The notes: a model not told the origin generated them from the letters alone. 64,000 bases of DNA from IDS-8 sp036381215 (GCA_036381215.1 DASVDF010000036.1:1-64000), one strand, 5' to 3'; shown: positions 33,434 through 42,950, numbered from the stretch's first letter. Translations and numbers: made by a program.

Positions 33434-35928
33434 CGAACCACCTCCGTAAGCAAGGCGAGACTGCGCTCCAGGTCGGCCGCTTCGCGCAGCAGGCCGTCGA
33501 ACGGGTCGCGCTTCTGTCTCGCGAGCAGTGCAGGCGCCGTGCGCAGATTGAAGCGCGTGGGATCGAGCCTCGGCGTCACCTGGTCCCAGCGCAGCGGCAT
33601 CGAGACGGACGCGCCCGGCACCGTGCGCGCGCTGTACGGCGCGACCAGCAGGCGGCCGTGCCCGTTCTGAAGATAGTCGACGTACACCTTGCCGCCACGC
33701 GCGTCGAGCTGACGCTCGACGGTGGCGATCTCCGGCAGCTGCTGCACGACGCAGTTGGCGAGGAGCTCGGCGAGCGCGCGGCTCTGCTCGTGAGTGTACC
33801 GGGCCGCGAGCGGAATCAGCACGTGCAGCCCGGTCGAGCCGCTGGTCTTCACGTAATGCGGCAGCTCGACCTGCTCGCAGAGGCGATGGATCGCGCGCGC
33901 AACGCGGACGACGTCCGTGAACGGCGCGCCTTTCGGATCGAGGTCGAGGATCGACCAGTCCGGGTGCTGCAGGCTCGCCACGCGGCTCGACCACACGTGC
34001 AGCGGGATCGCCGCCATGTTCGCGACGTAGGCGAGCGCCTCCTCGCTCTCGATCACGAAATAGCGGATCTCGCGCTCCGAGCCCTCGCTCCACAGCGTCT
34101 CGAGCCGGATCCAGTCGGGCGCGTACACCGGCGCGTCTTTCTGGTAGAACGATTTGCCGTCGATGCCGTCCGGGTAGCGGGTGAGCACGAGCGGCCGGTC
34201 GGCGAGATACGGCAGCATCCAGCGCGCCACCGCGCGGTAGTAGGCGACGAGATCGCCCTTCGTCAGCCCCTCCTCCGGCCAGAACACCTTGTCGGGGTTG
34301 GTCACGCGCACGAGCGGCGCTGGCTTCGCCCTTGGCGGTGGCGGCGGCTCCGGCAACGGCTTCTGCTCGCCCGGCAACCAGCAGTCCTCGGGCGCCTTGT
34401 CGTCGCGGAAGCGCACGAACGTCGGCTGGCGCAGCAGGTCGTGGGAGCTGCGCTGCTTGAAGCGCACCTCGACCACGAACGCGGGCTCGATCCAGCGCGC
34501 GCCCGCGATGCGCTCCGGATCGCGCGGCGGCGGCGCGTCCTTCGCTGCCGCGAGACGGCGCGTCGCCTCGGCCAGCTCGCGCTCGCCGAAGCCGCCGCCG
34601 ACCCGGCCCGTGTACACCCAGCCGTCCGCACCCAGCTGCGCGAGCAGCAGTGCGCCGAACCCCGAACGCTGCCCTTTCGGCGGCGTGTAACCGACGACGG
34701 CGAAATCGTCGCTGGTGCGCGCGCTGACCTTGATCCAGTCGGGCGAGCGGCGGCCCACGTAAGGCGAATCGGCGCGCTTGGCGACGACGCCTTCGAGGTT
34801 CATCGATTTCAGCTGCTCGTACATGGCCTCGCCGGCCTCAGGAATGTGCTCGGAGACGCGAATCGCGCCGCACGACGGCAGCAGCTCCGCGAGCAGCCGC
34901 TTGCGTTTTGTGAGCGGCAGCTTGCGCAGGTCGTAGTCCGCGAACAGCAGCAGGTCGAAGGCGTACAACGTCGCAGGCCACTGCACGGCGGCGCGGCCGA
35001 TGTCGGCGGCGCGCGTGAGGCGGCCGCGCTGCTGCATGCCCGCGAAGCTCGGCAACCCCTCGGCGTCGTGCACGACGACTTCGCCATCGAGCAGGAAATC
35101 CTCGTACGGCAGGGCCGCGACGGCTTCGGCGATTTCGGGATAGACCGCGGTGAGATCATTGCCGTTACGCGAGATGAGCCGCACCGCGCCCTGCTCCCGG
35201 CCGGCGAGCAGCCGGTAACCGTCGTACTTGATCTCGAAGACCCAGGCCGGATTCGTGAACGGCTCGCCGGGCGTCGCGAGCATCGGCTTCATGTCCGCGA
35301 AGCGCACGCGCGCGCGCCTCGCCCCCGCGTCGCGAACGGCAGTGGCGAGCGCGGCGCCCGGATCCTCTCCCGAGCCGAGCTGCTCGACCGTCATTCCCGA
35401 GAGGACGGAATCCTCCGGCAGCACGGCCGCCTCGCCCTCGCGCACGTAGCTGTCCCGCTCCTTGATGAGCAGCCAGTCCTTCTCGCTGCGCCTGGTCTTC
35501 ACCAGGGTCCAGCGGCCGCGCAGCTTGTACCCGTAGAGATCGAAGAGCAGCTTGCCGGATTGCATGCCCTCGTCGAAGTCCTGCACCGGCTCGAAGCGGC
35601 CGCGGTCCCAGACGATGACCGAACCCGCCCCGTAGTTCCCTTCGGGGATGCGTCCCTCGAAATGGATGTAATCGACGGGGTGGTCCTCGACGTGCACCGC
35701 CAGGCGCTTGTCGGCGGGATCGGGCGAAGGACCTCTCGGCACGGCCCACGACAGCAGCACGCCGCCGTGCTCGAGACGGAAATCGTAGTGGCGGGCGCGC
35801 GCGGCGTGCAGCTGCACGACGAAGCGCGAGCCCGCCGCCGTCCCCGCTCCGAAAGGCTCCGGGGTCGCGCCCGCCCTGCGCTTCGCGCGATAAGCGGCGA
35901 GTCTCGAATTCTCGTCGGTCGCAGCCAT
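33421..35928 (-). CDS. ligD: Multifunctional NHEJ DNA ligase LigD (PE-LIG-POL)
   Basis: Bacterial end-joining enzyme, 835 residues. The 3'-phosphoesterase domain comes first (about 30-165, FVVQLHAARARHYDFRLE), then the ATP-dependent ligase (about 215-520; nucleotidyl lysine in FEIKYDGYRL, LDGEVVV, EGVVAK) with its OB fold, and last the primase/polymerase domain (about 540-830; YPDGIDGKSFYQK, DLDPKG). This PE-LIG-POL order is that of Pseudomonas-type LigD. Ku is encoded 2.5 kb away on the other strand. The gene diverges from the M3 peptidase and overlaps the zinc-finger gene. Confidence 0.96.
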   Translation of the reverse strand: MAATDENSRLAAYRAKRRAGATPEPFGAGTAAGSRFVVQLHAARARHYDFRLEHGGVLLSWAVPRGPSPDPADKRLAVHVEDHPVDYIHFEGRIPEGNYGAGSVIVWDRGRFEPVQDFDEGMQSGKLLFDLYGYKLRGRWTLVKTRRSEKDWLLIKERDSYVREGEAAVLPEDSVLSGMTVEQLGSGEDPGAALATAVRDAGARRARVRFADMKPMLATPGEPFTNPAWVFEIKYDGYRLLAGREQGAVRLISRNGNDLTAVYPEIAEAVAALPYEDFLLDGEVVVHDAEGLPSFAGMQQRGRLTRAADIGRAAVQWPATLYAFDLLLFADYDLRKLPLTKRKRLLAELLPSCGAIRVSEHIPEAGEAMYEQLKSMNLEGVVAKRADSPYVGRRSPDWIKVSARTSDDFAVVGYTPPKGQRSGFGALLLAQLGADGWVYTGRVGGGFGERELAEATRRLAAAKDAPPPRDPERIAGARWIEPAFVVEVRFKQRSSHDLLRQPTFVRFRDDKAPEDCWLPGEQKPLPEPPPPPRAKPAPLVRVTNPDKVFWPEEGLTKGDLVAYYRAVARWMLPYLADRPLVLTRYPDGIDGKSFYQKDAPVYAPDWIRLETLWSEGSEREIRYFVIESEEALAYVANMAAIPLHVWSSRVASLQHPDWSILDLDPKGAPFTDVVRVARAIHRLCEQVELPHYVKTSGSTGLHVLIPLAARYTHEQSRALAELLANCVVQQLPEIATVERQLDARGGKVYVDYLQNGHGRLLVAPYSARTVPGASVSMPLRWDQVTPRLDPTRFNLRTAPALLARQKRDPFDGLLREAADLERSLALLTEVVRCRT

Positions 35929-36048
35929 GAAAAAAAGCCAGGATTGCCCGCCCGCGGTCCGCGGAGGGCCGCGGCAAAAACGCGGCCTGCTCGGAATTGC
36001 GGCTCAATGGTCTATCATATCCGCCCCTTTCCGAATTGGTTCGGTCCG

Positions 36049-38262
36049 ATGCGATACGTTCGACTCCTGCTGTGCACCTCCGCGCTCGCCCTCGCCGCGT
36101 GCTCCGAATCCCCCGCCGACGCCCCGGCCGGCGCGCCCGGTGGAGACACGCCGGCCGCCGCCGCAACGGAGAGTGCGGATCCCGCGACCAATCCGCTGCT
36201 CACGGAGAGCGAGCTGCCCTATTACGCGCCGCCGTTCGACCAGATCGAGGACGGCGATTACCAGCCGGCCATCGAGGAAGGGATGCGGCAGCAGATCGCG
36301 GAGATCGAGGAAATCGCAGGCAACCCGGAGCCGCCGACGTTCGCCAACACCATCGAAGCGATGGAGCAGAGCGGCGCGCTGCTCGCCCGCGCCATGCGGG
36401 CGTTCAACGCCGTCACGGGAGCCGACACCAACGACCGGCTGCAGCAGATCCAGTCCGACATCGCGCCGGAGCTCGCGGCGCATCGCGATGCCATCTACAT
36501 GAACGAGGCGCTTTTCGCGCGGGTGGACACGCTGTATCAGAAACGCGCCGGGCTCGGCCTGAACGACGAGCAGCAACGGCTGCTCGAGACCGTGCACACT
36601 GACTTCATTCGCGCGGGCGCCAAACTCTCGGCGACCGACAAGCAGAAGCTCAAGGAGCTGAACAAGGAGGAGTCGTCGCTCACGACCGAGTTCGACAAGC
36701 GGCTGCTCGCGGCCACCAAGGCCGGCGCGGTCGTGGTCGACGACGTGGCGCAACTCGCCGGCATGAGCGAGACGGAAATCGCCGCCGCGGCGCAGGCCGC
36801 GAAGGCGCGGGGCCTCGAAGGAAAATGGCTGCTGCCGCTTCAGAACACTACCCAGCAGCCCGCTCTCGATTCGCTGGAGGATCGCGAGCTGCGCGCAAAG
36901 CTGCTCGCTGCCTCGGAGCACCGCGCGGACCAGGGCGGCCCGAATGACACGCGCGAGCTGATCGAGCGGCTGGTCGAGATCCGCGCCAACCAGGCGCGCC
37001 TGCTCGGCTACGCGACGTACGCGGATTACGCGCTCGCCGACCGCATGGCGAAGACGCCGGAGACGGCGATCGAGCTCATGACCGACATCGTGCCCGCGGC
37101 CACCGCCAAAGCGCGCGCCGAAGCCGCCCGGATGCAGCAGATCGTCGACGAGGAGAACGGCGGATTCGAGCTCGCCGCCTCCGACTGGAATTACTACGCC
37201 GAGAAGGTGCGCAAGGCCGAATACGACCTCGACGAAGCCCGGATCAAGCCCTACTTCGAGCTGGATCGCGTGCTGCAGGACGGCGTGTTCTTCGCCGCGA
37301 ACAAGCTCTACGGCATCACGTTCAAGGAGCGGGACGACATTCCCGTCTACCACCCGGACGTGCGCGTGTTCGAAGTGTTCGATGCCGACGGCAGCCCGCT
37401 CGGGCTGTTCTACGCCGATTACTTCAAGCGTGACAACAAGGGCGGCGGCGCGTGGATGAACGCGCTGGTGCCGCAGTCCGGGCTGCTCGACCGCAAACCC
37501 GTGGTCATCAACGTGGCGAATTTCACCAAGCCCGCGCCGGGTCAGCCTGCGCTGCTGAGCTTCGACAACGTGACGACCATGTTCCATGAGTTCGGCCACG
37601 CGCTGCACGGCCTCTTCTCCGACGTGAAATACCCGACGCTCGCCGGCACCAGCGTGTCGCGCGATTTCGTGGAGTTCCCGTCGCAGTTTAACGAGCACTG
37701 GGCGCTCGAGCCCTCCGTGCTCGCGAACTACGCGAAGCATTACCAGACGGGTGAGCCGATGCCGCAGTCGCTGGTCGACAAGATCAAGGCCAGCAAGACC
37801 TTCAACCAGGGCTATGCCACCACCGAGTATCTCGCGGCGGCGCTGGTCGACATGGCCTGGCACACGCTCGGCTCGGACGCAGCGAAACAGCCGGTCGGGG
37901 AGTTCGAGAATGCGGCGCTGGCCCGCTACCACGTCGATCTGGACACCGTTCCGCCGCGCTATCACAGCACCTACTTCGCGCACATCTTCGCGGGCGGTTA
38001 CGCCGCCGGGTACTACTCGTACCTGTGGAGCGAGGTGCTCGATCACGATGCGTACTACTGGTTCGTCGATCACGGCGGGCTGACGCGCGAGAACGGCCAG
38101 CGCTTCCGCGACATGGTCCTGTCGCGCGGCAACACAGAGGACCAGGCGGCGATGTACCGCGCGTTCGCGGGCCACGACCCGGACGTCGAGCCGCTCCTGA
38201 TCGAGCGCGGGCTGAAGGACGTGCAGGTGCCCGGCTCGGCGCCGGCGGCCTCGCACGACTGA
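36049..38262 (+). CDS. M3 family metallopeptidase lipoprotein (Dcp-like)
   Basis: Zinc oligopeptidase of 737 residues in the M3A (peptidyl-dipeptidase Dcp/oligopeptidase A) family. The catalytic HEFGH is at about residues 513-517 with the third ligand Glu about 25 residues later (DFVEFPSQF). Unlike cytosolic Dcp it starts with a lipoprotein signal (lipobox LALAAC, Cys20) and a low-complexity linker, so it should act on peptides in the periplasm. The frame is open for 2.4 kb upstream on this strand; that part is a shadow of ligD. It sits between divergent ligD and ku with no evident link to repair. Confidence 0.93.
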   Translation: MRYVRLLLCTSALALAACSESPADAPAGAPGGDTPAAAATESADPATNPLLTESELPYYAPPFDQIEDGDYQPAIEEGMRQQIAEIEEIAGNPEPPTFANTIEAMEQSGALLARAMRAFNAVTGADTNDRLQQIQSDIAPELAAHRDAIYMNEALFARVDTLYQKRAGLGLNDEQQRLLETVHTDFIRAGAKLSATDKQKLKELNKEESSLTTEFDKRLLAATKAGAVVVDDVAQLAGMSETEIAAAAQAAKARGLEGKWLLPLQNTTQQPALDSLEDRELRAKLLAASEHRADQGGPNDTRELIERLVEIRANQARLLGYATYADYALADRMAKTPETAIELMTDIVPAATAKARAEAARMQQIVDEENGGFELAASDWNYYAEKVRKAEYDLDEARIKPYFELDRVLQDGVFFAANKLYGITFKERDDIPVYHPDVRVFEVFDADGSPLGLFYADYFKRDNKGGGAWMNALVPQSGLLDRKPVVINVANFTKPAPGQPALLSFDNVTTMFHEFGHALHGLFSDVKYPTLAGTSVSRDFVEFPSQFNEHWALEPSVLANYAKHYQTGEPMPQSLVDKIKASKTFNQGYATTEYLAAALVDMAWHTLGSDAAKQPVGEFENAALARYHVDLDTVPPRYHSTYFAHIFAGGYAAGYYSYLWSEVLDHDAYYWFVDHGGLTRENGQRFRDMVLSRGNTEDQAAMYRAFAGHDPDVEPLLIERGLKDVQVPGSAPAASHD

Positions 38263-38395
38263 ACGAGAGGCAGGTCACGCCGACTATGGGCGGGCCCGGG
38301 CCGGATTTCAGCCCGGTTCTCGGTTTTGGTGATAAGTGGCTAATTCAAGGTAAGTTCTTCTTGCGGGCGCTCCCGTGCGGCTATATGATCGCGCG

Positions 38396-39256
38396 ATGGC
38401 TGCACGACCCCTGGGCTCCGCCACCATCGCCTTCGGACTGGTATCGATACCGGTCAAGCTGTATTCGGCCGCGGAATCGGCCGCCACGATCCGCTTCAAC
38501 CAGATCGACCGGCGCGACGGCTCGCGCGTGAAGCAGCAGCTCGTCTCCTCGGGCAGCGGCGAGCTCGTGCCGCGCGAGGACATCGTCAAGGGCTACGAGT
38601 TCGCGAAGGGCCAGTACGTGCTGTTCACCCCCGACGAGCTGAAGGCGCTCGAAGCAGCGGCCACCCACATGATCGACATCGACCAGTTCCTGCCCGACGG
38701 CTCGGTGGACCGCATCTATTTCGACAAGGCCTATTACCTCGGACCGGACAAGGGCGGCGCGCGCGCCTATCACCTGCTCGCGAAGGCGCTGCGCGACATG
38801 GACCGCATCGCGGTCGGCCGCTACGCCGCGCGCGGACGCCAGCACCTCGTGCTGGTGCGGCCGAAGGAAAACGGCCTGCTGCTCGAGCAGCTGCACTACG
38901 CGGATGAAGTGCGCGCGTTCAGCGAGGTGCCGATCGAGGACGTCGAGGTCAAGGACGCCGAGCTCCAGCTCGCGAAGCAGCTCATCGAGCAGGCCGCGAG
39001 CGACACCTTCGAGCCGACCGCCTACCGCGACGAGGTGCGCGACCAGATGATGGCGCTGATCGAGCGCAAGGTGGAAGGCGAGGACATCTCGGTCGCCCCG
39101 GCGGCGCAGCCGGAGCACAAGATCATCGATCTCATGGAAGCGCTGAAGGCGAGCCTGAACGCCGCCGACAAGCGCAAGCCGGCACAAAGAACCGAGACCG
39201 AGAAACCGGCCAAGGCGCCCGCAAAGAAAGCTTCCCGCAAGAAACGCACTGGCTAG
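38396..39256 (+). CDS. ku: Ku DNA-end-binding protein
   Basis: Homodimeric DNA-end-binding ring for bacterial non-homologous end joining, 286 residues. The core (about 10-200: LGSATIAFGLVSIPVKLYSA, FDKAYYLGPDKGG, RQHLVLVRP) is complete. A Lys/Ala-rich basic C terminus (after residue 250) is as in other bacterial Ku proteins, where it binds DNA and LigD. I took ATG 38396 (MAARPLGS); ATG 38375 is an alternative. Confidence 0.96.
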   Translation: MAARPLGSATIAFGLVSIPVKLYSAAESAATIRFNQIDRRDGSRVKQQLVSSGSGELVPREDIVKGYEFAKGQYVLFTPDELKALEAAATHMIDIDQFLPDGSVDRIYFDKAYYLGPDKGGARAYHLLAKALRDMDRIAVGRYAARGRQHLVLVRPKENGLLLEQLHYADEVRAFSEVPIEDVEVKDAELQLAKQLIEQAASDTFEPTAYRDEVRDQMMALIERKVEGEDISVAPAAQPEHKIIDLMEALKASLNAADKRKPAQRTETEKPAKAPAKKASRKKRTG

Positions 39257-39379
39257 TGCCGTACGGGACACCAGTATCTGCAGGCCGTGCAGGTTGCGTG
39301 CGTAAGGCGCAACGTGCTCGGGCACGGAATGACGTCGCGGACTGCGCGGCTCGCCTGCGCAACGGGGACAGGGCACCAG

Positions 39380-40216
39380 GTGCGCGCATACTCGACACGT
39401 GAGGTCGCCGACCTCGCGGGACTCCCCGAGCCGCGCGTCCGGAGCTGGGCTCGCGCCGGCGTCGTCGAGCCCACGCGCGACCAGCGGGGACAGCTGCGCT
39501 TCTCTTTCCAGGATCTCGCCGTGCTGCGGACCGCCGGCAAGCTGCTCGATGCCGGCGTCAGCGTGCGCCGCGTGACGCGGGCGTTGAGCCTGCTCCGCAG
39601 CCAGTTGCCGGAAGGACGGCCGCTGTCGGCGGTGCGCGTGCTCGTCGCCGGGGGACAGGTCGTGGTCCGCGACCGGCTCGCCTCCTGGGAGCCGGAAACC
39701 GGCCAGTGGGCCCTCGATTTCGACGTGCGGGCCGCCTCGATCGAGGTGGCGCCTCCCCTGCCCGCGCAGCTCGTGCCGGGCGGCGAAGAGCAGCGCACGC
39801 GCACCGCCGAAGAGCTCTACCAGACGGCACTCGATCTCGAGCTCGCCGGACGCGCGGACGCGGCGCGGGAAGTGTACGAAGCCGTGCTCCGCTGCGATCC
39901 GGGGCGTACCGGCGCGCGCGTGAACCTCGGCCGCCTCCTGCACGCCGCCGGCCGCGCGGCGGATGCGGAAGCACTCTATCGCGCGGCGCTGGAGCAGGAG
40001 CCGGGGAACGCGCTCGCTGCGTTCAACCTCGGTGTCGCACTGGAGGACCAGGGGAAGGCGTATTCGGCCGCGGAGGCTTACCGCGCCGCCATCGCGATCG
40101 ACTCAGGCTATGCGGATGCGCATTACAACCTGTCGCGCCTGCTCGAGGCGCAAGGCGATGCGCGCGGCGCGCTGCGCCACCTGAACCAGTTCCGCCGCCT
40201 GATGAAGGGCCGCTAG
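39380..40216 (+). CDS. MerR-type HTH fused to tetratricopeptide repeats
   Basis: Probable regulator of about 278 residues. The N terminus (YSTREVADLAGLPEPRVRSW) is a MerR-like winged helix-turn-helix. The middle (about 80-150) has no known domain. The C terminus (about 155-275) has three to four TPRs (AEELYQTALDLELAGRADAA, AEALYRAALEQEPGNALAAF). The start is uncertain: GTG 39380 behind GGGGACAGGG is preferred because it begins at the HTH; ATG 39329 and GTG 39287 are open. It directly follows ku by about 120 bp on the same strand. The stop TAG is part of a REP unit. Confidence 0.78.
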   Translation: MRAYSTREVADLAGLPEPRVRSWARAGVVEPTRDQRGQLRFSFQDLAVLRTAGKLLDAGVSVRRVTRALSLLRSQLPEGRPLSAVRVLVAGGQVVVRDRLASWEPETGQWALDFDVRAASIEVAPPLPAQLVPGGEEQRTRTAEELYQTALDLELAGRADAAREVYEAVLRCDPGRTGARVNLGRLLHAAGRAADAEALYRAALEQEPGNALAAFNLGVALEDQGKAYSAAEAYRAAIAIDSGYADAHYNLSRLLEAQGDARGALRHLNQFRRLMKGR

Positions 40217-40333
40217 GAGCGCGCATCGCGCGCGATCTCACACGCAATCCGCCCTCGGGGGTCGCGCGCCATGCGCGCTCCTGCAAGGCTCCAGCTCGCC
40301 GATCGGGGCTGTCGGAGCGCGCATCGCGCGCGA
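40213..40333. repeat. REP cluster, three copies
   Basis: Units at 40213-40235 (forward), 40262-40284 (reverse) and 40311-40333 (forward) between the convergent MerR-TPR and 140-residue protein genes. The first supplies the TAG stop of the MerR-TPR gene. Confidence 0.9.
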
Positions 40334-40340
40334 CCCGGCG

Positions 40341-40763
40341 TTACACGTCCGCGATGCCCGCGAGCTGCTCGAGCGCCTTCTGCTTCTCTTCGGCCGGGTA
40401 GCCCTCGTAATAGCGCTCGATCAGCCGGCGCGCGATGTCGATCTTGAGCGCCCGGACGTAATCCGGCAGGTCGAGCTCCGCGGCATCGAAGGCGACGAGG
40501 AGCCTGAACAGGTGCTGCAGCTCGGGCTCCGGCAGGCCGGGATCATTTTCGACCGTCCGCCTGACGGCGGCACACAGCCGATCCGCGTACGTCGCAAGCA
40601 GGTTGTCCGCGACGGTGCGCTGCCCGTCCGTGCCGTCGAGCGCCACCTCCTCGAGCAAGGCGAGGCCCTCCTCGAGCTCCGCGAGACCTTCGACGGAGCG
40701 AAACCGCGCCTCGGCTTTTGCGAGCCGGTCGCGGGCGCCCGCCAGCGCGGAAGATGCGCTCAT
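40341..40763 (-). CDS. Hypothetical helical protein
   Basis: A 140-residue protein that I do not recognise. It is Leu/Ala/Glu-rich and probably all helical, with a repeating pattern (ARDRLAKAEARFRSVEGLAELEEGL) that could form a coiled coil near the N terminus, and no signal or TM segment. Coding is supported by its balanced composition and its position: it diverges from topoisomerase IB and is convergent with the MerR-TPR gene. Both neighbours are DNA-related, but a role in repair is only guilt by location. Confidence 0.65.
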   Translation of the reverse strand: MSASSALAGARDRLAKAEARFRSVEGLAELEEGLALLEEVALDGTDGQRTVADNLLATYADRLCAAVRRTVENDPGLPEPELQHLFRLLVAFDAAELDLPDYVRALKIDIARRLIERYYEGYPAEEKQKALEQLAGIADV

Positions 40764-40942
40764 GCTCTCGATCCGGCTCCAGGTTGAATCGCTGAGCCAT
40801 CATATCGCGGCGTCTCTCGAGCGAAGCCGCGGGTTGCACAAAACGCTCGTGCTCCCCGCCTGCGCCATTGCGCTTGCTTGCGGAGCGCCTTGCGTCCGTC
40901 GCGAGCGCGCGTGCTGGCACGGATTTCGCATGCCGCCGCAGC

Positions 40943-41956
40943 ATGGCAAAACAGGAGTTTGCGTGGCCGAAACCGGTCGTGTACGGGCCGACGGACGATC
41001 TGCCCATCGTACGCGTGCGCCGGGGACGCTCGTTTTCGTATCGCGACGGCCAGGGCCGGCCGATCCGCGACGCGAGCGAACGCAAGCGCTTTGCCGCGCT
41101 CGCGATTCCGCCGGCATGGGAGAACGTGCGCATCGCGGCGCAAGGCAACTGGCACGTGCAGGCCATCGGCCGGGACCAGCGCAAGCGCAAGCAGTATCGC
41201 TATCACCCGCTCTGGATCGAGCAGAACAAGCTCAAGGATTTCGCGCGGCTGCCGGAGTTCGCGCAGGCCCTGCCGAAGATCCGCGAGTTCATCGACGCGC
41301 AGCTCCGGCGCCAGACCCTCGACAAGGAGCGGATGACCGGCATCGCGCTGCACCTGCTCGACCAGACGCTGATCCGTGTGGGCAACGACGCCTACGCCGA
41401 ATCGAACGGCAGCTACGGGCTCACGACCCTCACCGATCGGCACGTCGTGGCGAACGGCAACGTCGTGCGGTTCAAGTTCGTCGCGAAAGGCGGCAAGCTC
41501 ACCGAGATCGATCTCCAGGATTCCCGCGCCGCGCGCGCCGTGCGGCGCTGCCACGAGCTGCCGGGGCACCGCCTGCTGCAATACGTCGGCGACGACGGCG
41601 AGATCTGGCCGCTGACATCGACCGACATCAACGAAGCGCTGCAGGCGATCACCGGCGAGCCGTTCACCGCGAAGACGTTTCGCACCTGGGGCGGGACGGT
41701 CGACGCGTTCGGGCGACTGGCGGGTGAGCCGCTGCCCTCCTCCGCCGCTGAACAGGCGCGCACGCTGAACCAGCACCTGCGGGGAACGGCGACCGTCCTC
41801 GGCAACACGCTCGCGGTCTGCCGCAAGTACTACGTGCACCCGAAGGTGATCGAGGCCTGGCTGAGCGGCGAGCTCGATGCGCACCGTCCCCTCGCACGCC
41901 CGCGCCGCGGCCTGAGCGACGTCGAGACGGCCACGCTGCGCTTCCTTGCCCCGTAG
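40943..41956 (+). CDS. DNA topoisomerase IB (poxvirus type)
   Basis: Type IB topoisomerase, 337 residues, that relaxes supercoils by nicking one strand through a 3'-phosphotyrosine. The N-terminal beta domain (about 20-75) is followed by the catalytic domain: RVGNDAYAESNGSYGLTTL (catalytic Arg), KGGKLTEI (general-acid Lys), and the active-site region CRKYYVHP with the nucleophilic Tyr. This is the compact viral-like form found in many bacteria. The frame is open from 40868; ATG 40943 (MAKQEF) fits the family length. Its TAG stop belongs to a REP unit. Confidence 0.92.
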   Translation: MAKQEFAWPKPVVYGPTDDLPIVRVRRGRSFSYRDGQGRPIRDASERKRFAALAIPPAWENVRIAAQGNWHVQAIGRDQRKRKQYRYHPLWIEQNKLKDFARLPEFAQALPKIREFIDAQLRRQTLDKERMTGIALHLLDQTLIRVGNDAYAESNGSYGLTTLTDRHVVANGNVVRFKFVAKGGKLTEIDLQDSRAARAVRRCHELPGHRLLQYVGDDGEIWPLTSTDINEALQAITGEPFTAKTFRTWGGTVDAFGRLAGEPLPSSAAEQARTLNQHLRGTATVLGNTLAVCRKYYVHPKVIEAWLSGELDAHRPLARPRRGLSDVETATLRFLAP

Positions 41957-42066
41957 GAGCGCGCATTGCGCGCGATTGAACGCAGGCACCCGGACCAGGG
42001 ATGCCCATCACCGAACGGCCGGATGCCACAACGCACGCCGCAATCGCGCGCGATGCGCGCTCCTAC
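41953..42066. repeat. REP pair supplying two convergent stop codons
   Basis: A forward unit at 41953-41975 and a reverse unit at 42044-42066 flank a 68 bp spacer. The forward copy provides the TAG of topoisomerase IB; the reverse copy provides the TAG of the DUF72 gene. The two genes are convergent and share this BIME-like element as their only 3' region. Confidence 0.92.
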
Positions 42067-42749
42067 AGGGCCAGCATGCGCTGCGCGAAGGCCGGGCCCG
42101 CGGCTTCGTCCTCGTGCTTGAAGAACACGTACGCGCGCTCGAACGGCGCGCAGCGGGCTTTCCACGCGCGCAACGCCTCGTCCGTGTACGCCTCTGCGCG
42201 CAGGCGCAGGTATGTGTAAGCCCCGGTCCGTGGCAGCTCGGGAGGCTCGCGGCCGTCGGTATCGGCGGTCACCCACGCGACGCCGCGTCGCGCGAGCGTC
42301 GACAGCACGGCGTCGTCGCGCCACGACGCATGCCGGAACTCGAACGCGGCGGCAACGCTTTCGGGCAGGAGCTCGAGAAACGTCGCGAGCCTTGCGATGT
42401 CCGCGCGCGCGTGCGGAGGCAACTGGAAAAGCACGATGCCGAGACGCGAGCCGAGCACCCGCAGCGTATCGAAGAAGTACGCGGTTTCCTCGCCGCAGTT
42501 CGCGAGCCGCTTGATGTGCGTGATGCGGCGCGGCGCCTTGATTGCGAACCGGAAGCTTTCCGGTACCTGCCCCGCCCAGCCCTCGAGCATCCCGGGGCGC
42601 GGCATGCGATAGAACGTGTTGTTGATCTCGACCGTCGGCAGCCGCGCGGCGTAATACGCGAGCATCTCGCCGGCCGGCAGCTTTTCCGGATAGAACGGCC
42701 CCTTCCACTCCTTGAAGGAAAAGCCGCTCGTGCCGCAAAGGAGCTCCAT
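42063..42749 (-). CDS. DUF72 (YecE) family protein
   Basis: Cytoplasmic TIM-barrel-like protein of 228 residues in the YecE/DUF72 family. It has the N-terminal LCGTSGFSFKEWKGPFYP, the middle VEINNTFYRMP, FAIKAPRRITH and the C-terminal TYLRLRAEAY. Function is unknown, with nuclease or ribonucleotide links only suggested. The ATG at 42749 follows GGAG. The frame extends upstream to 42890 through a REP and a helicase remnant. The stop is supplied by a REP. Confidence 0.9.
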   Translation of the reverse strand: MELLCGTSGFSFKEWKGPFYPEKLPAGEMLAYYAARLPTVEINNTFYRMPRPGMLEGWAGQVPESFRFAIKAPRRITHIKRLANCGEETAYFFDTLRVLGSRLGIVLFQLPPHARADIARLATFLELLPESVAAAFEFRHASWRDDAVLSTLARRGVAWVTADTDGREPPELPRTGAYTYLRLRAEAYTDEALRAWKARCAPFERAYVFFKHEDEAAGPAFAQRMLAL

Positions 42750-42853
42750 CAGCACGCCCCGTCGCAGACATCCGAGCACTGTCGGAAGCGAATCTTCGCG
42801 CGAGTCGTAACAGGGCTGCGGCGCCGAGAGCAGCGCGCCGCCAACGATCGAGG

Positions 42854-42928
42854 TCGCGCGCGACGCGCGCTCCTGCTGTCCGATTTCCACCGTCCGGGCA
42901 GGCTCCAGGTAACGGCAGGGGGCATTGG
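42854..42928 (-). repeat. Diverged duplicate of the helicase gene's 3' end with its REP
   Basis: Bases 42882-42928 resemble the last 48 bp of the nuclease-helicase gene (42978-43025), at a 96 bp offset and about 70% identity by eye. Translated, CRYLEPARTVEI mirrors the real C terminus CRYLELATTVEI. A REP copy follows in both (42854-42876 and 42951-42972). In the duplicate the TAG has become CAG. Confidence 0.7.
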
Positions 42929-42950
42929 CTCAGTCTCCTCTCGACCGTGG

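Noticed and set aside
33658..36048. A 797-codon upstream extension of the M3 peptidase frame
   Set aside because: It is the opposite-strand shadow of ligD in a GC-rich genome. The lipoprotein signal at 36049 is a clear start.
39235..39280. A terminator hairpin after ku
   Set aside because: An imperfect dyad around GTAC exists, but the stem is interrupted and no U-run follows.
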